In this document: positions 63,899-64,000 of the stretch, in pieces
Numbering within the stretch: position 1 is the stretch's first letter
How the letters are laid out: the number at the start of each line of letters is the position of its first letter
From: Bradyrhizobium sp. CSA207
Lineage (GTDB): Bacteria; Pseudomonadota; Alphaproteobacteria; Rhizobiales; Xanthobacteraceae
Reading direction: 5' to 3'
Assembly: GCF_029051685.1 (NCBI RefSeq)
Contig: NZ_JAACFT010000036.1
Location: 28,627 to 92,626, forward strand
DNA: 64,000 nt
Position numbers and translations under genes: made by a program
Notes under the pieces: model-generated
What the model was told of the DNA's origin: nothing
Database searches by the model: none
Seen by the model: only the letters and a program-made list of their open reading frames with translations

Positions 63899-64000
63899 CC
63901 CTTCTGGCGTTCGTGGCGGCCGTTCGGTGTAGACTGGCCGTGCGGGCCGATCTGCCGGGAGCAGCCTTGCCCACCTGTGCCTTGAGCACCTTCGTAGGAA

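Overview
The window is high-GC, densely coded DNA that reads as a Bradyrhizobium (Hyphomicrobiales, Alphaproteobacteria) chromosome. The evidence is the gene content (an aminoacyl:carrier-protein ligase with the zinc residues of the B. japonicum enzyme, the rpmF / mtgA / polyprenyl synthase neighbourhood, many short acyl-CoA enzymes) and several families of palindromic intergenic repeats of the kind common in that genus. I see no rRNA, tRNA, CRISPR, prophage or intact insertion sequence. Assignment is from recognition of the translated sequences; no database search was possible.

Layout. 1-3486: dipeptide/oligopeptide-type ABC importer (two permeases, two ATPases), cut by the left edge. 3619-14395: acyl-CoA catabolism, with a biotin-dependent acyl-CoA carboxylase pair, a beta-keto acid cleavage enzyme, an AraC regulator, a glutathione transferase, two acyl-CoA dehydrogenases and an AMP-forming acyl-CoA ligase. 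14470-14556: an orphan signal peptide that looks like the stump of a deleted binding-protein gene. 14642-20994: XRE regulator, a sortase-target protein with C-terminal LPKTA plus its class sortase, and an NDP-forming acyl-CoA synthetase. 21161-25096: an orphan MCE-domain protein and a 1036-residue autotransporter.

25398-37989 is the most coherent block. A leftward operon encodes a urea/short-chain-amide ABC transporter (urtABCDE type), formamidase FmdA, FmdB and aliphatic amidase AmiE. Facing it is a gene for a 1123-residue fusion of an NCS1 permease-like domain, a cysteine cluster, a histidine kinase and a receiver, followed by a LuxR-type response regulator. I read this as a regulated system for sensing, importing and hydrolysing amides for nitrogen. 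The intergenic region carries a 10-bp direct repeat around an inverted repeat that could be the operator.

38186-47537: a Baeyer-Villiger-type flavoprotein, a trypsin-like protease, a HAD phosphatase-like protein, methionine salvage genes mtnA and mtnP, then a small biosynthetic locus: carrier protein, divergent acyl-CoA dehydrogenase, amino acid:carrier protein ligase and a GNAT-like protein. 47757-53543: two c-di-GMP proteins flanking a divergent marR / monooxygenase pair with a perfect palindromic operator. 53744-63741: a small conserved-looking protein, a membrane protein, rpmF, mtgA, a polyprenyl diphosphate synthase, DUF1345, GFA-like and NTF2-like proteins, class A beta-lactamase, a CPA1 antiporter, an N-acetylmuramoyl-alanine amidase and a Rieske oxygenase. 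At least six repeat families occupy most of the longer intergenic gaps.
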